DNA of 6,327 nt from Candidatus Bathyarchaeota archaeon JdFR-04 (lineage in GTDB: Archaea > Thermoproteota > Bathyarchaeia > Bathyarchaeales > UBA233). This document shows, piece after piece, positions 6,137 through 6,327 of the stretch. The stretch's first letter is position 1, and the number at the start of each line of letters is the position of its first letter. The notes beneath the pieces were generated by a model that saw only the letters and a list, made by a program, of their open reading frames with translations, did no database searches and was not told the origin of the DNA. Position numbers and translations under genes: made by a program. The DNA lies in the NCBI GenBank assembly GCA_002010925.1, contig MTLR01000174.1:1-6327 (forward strand), given 5' to 3'.

Positions 6137-6327
6137 TTGTCAGTGTTTGCGGCTCCGGGCGCTTATGACCGTGCGATAACTGTTTTCTCGCCGGATGGGC
6201 GCCTATTTCAAGTTGAATACGCCATGGAATTAGTTAACCGTGGAGCAACCATAATGGGAATCTCCTGTGCCCAAGGGATAGTTTTAGGAGCTGAAGAAAC
6301 AATTGAAACATCGTTAGAAGACCCAAA
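6137..6327 (+). CDS. psmA: 20S proteasome alpha subunit, N-terminal part (cut by right edge)
   Basis: The alpha subunit forms the outer heptameric rings of the 20S proteasome, gates the entry pore and docks the unfoldase PAN or Cdc48-like ATPases. Only the first 63 codons plus two bases are present. Residues 10-29 ([20 protein letters not shown]) are the proteasome alpha N-terminal signature. The gate residues known from Thermoplasma (Tyr8, Asp9, Pro17, Tyr26) are all present with a uniform +2 shift as Y10, D11, P19 and Y28. The lysine that binds ATPase tails (Lys66 there) would lie just past the window end. The segment after the signature, MELVNRG, differs from the more common REAVKRG. The TTG start is set by GAGGTGA 5 nt upstream; a start at GTG 6143 would give a protein two residues shorter. 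In many archaea psmA heads a cluster with the SBDS homolog and exosome genes; that part is outside the window. Confidence 0.96.
   Translation, partial: MSVFAAPGAYDRAITVFSPDGRLFQVEYAMELVNRGATIMGISCAQGIVLGAEETIETSLEDP

Noticed and set aside
1..6327. Searched by eye for tRNA, C/D-box RNA, CRISPR repeats, transposases and toxin-antitoxin pairs
   Set aside because: No cloverleaf, no RTGATGA/CTGA box pair, no spaced direct repeats and no transposase or toxin motifs were recognised; gaps are short and mostly explained by promoters.

Overview
The window is archaeal chromosomal DNA. It holds an archaeal-type ATP-dependent DNA ligase, the start of an archaeal 20S proteasome alpha subunit (psmA), TATA-box promoters in place of -35/-10 pairs, and Shine-Dalgarno (SD) sites of the GAGG/GGTGA type. 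The two large NosD-like beta-helix surface proteins resemble those common in Bathyarchaeia and related TACK or methanogen-linked lineages. A Bathyarchaeia-like source is my best inference, but no rRNA gene is present to confirm it.

Layout. (1) Positions 1-630, minus strand: the first 210 codons of a secreted NosD-like beta-helix protein that runs off the left edge. (2) 631-806: a short divergent promoter region. (3) 807-2759, plus strand: a complete 650-residue paralog with signal peptide, two blocks of beta-helix coils, a NosD-type calcium-loop motif, a beta-rich domain and a C-terminal membrane anchor. (4) 2776-4533, minus: DNA ligase, converging on the surface-protein gene with only 16 bp between stop codons. 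(5) 4534-4599: 66 bp with a perfect tandem 11-mer and an inverted repeat. (6) 4600-5844, minus: a 12-helix MFS transporter. (7) 5845-6136: a divergent promoter region with two look-alike TATA elements and a potentially structured leader. (8) 6137 to the right edge, plus: psmA, cut by the window end.

The genes do not form one evident pathway. The left third is a cell-surface locus made of two head-to-head paralogs. The right two thirds are housekeeping genes (replication/repair ligase, proteasome) plus a transporter. The most informative observations concern the surface pair: they align at both ends but differ internally by 138 residues, which equals six 23-residue coils. A second point is the contrast in start signals. 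The three right-hand genes start at TTG behind SD sites, while the two surface genes start at ATG with weak SDs and TATA-like elements placed for leaderless or nearly leaderless transcripts. I see no convincing new defence, mobile or RNA-guided system.
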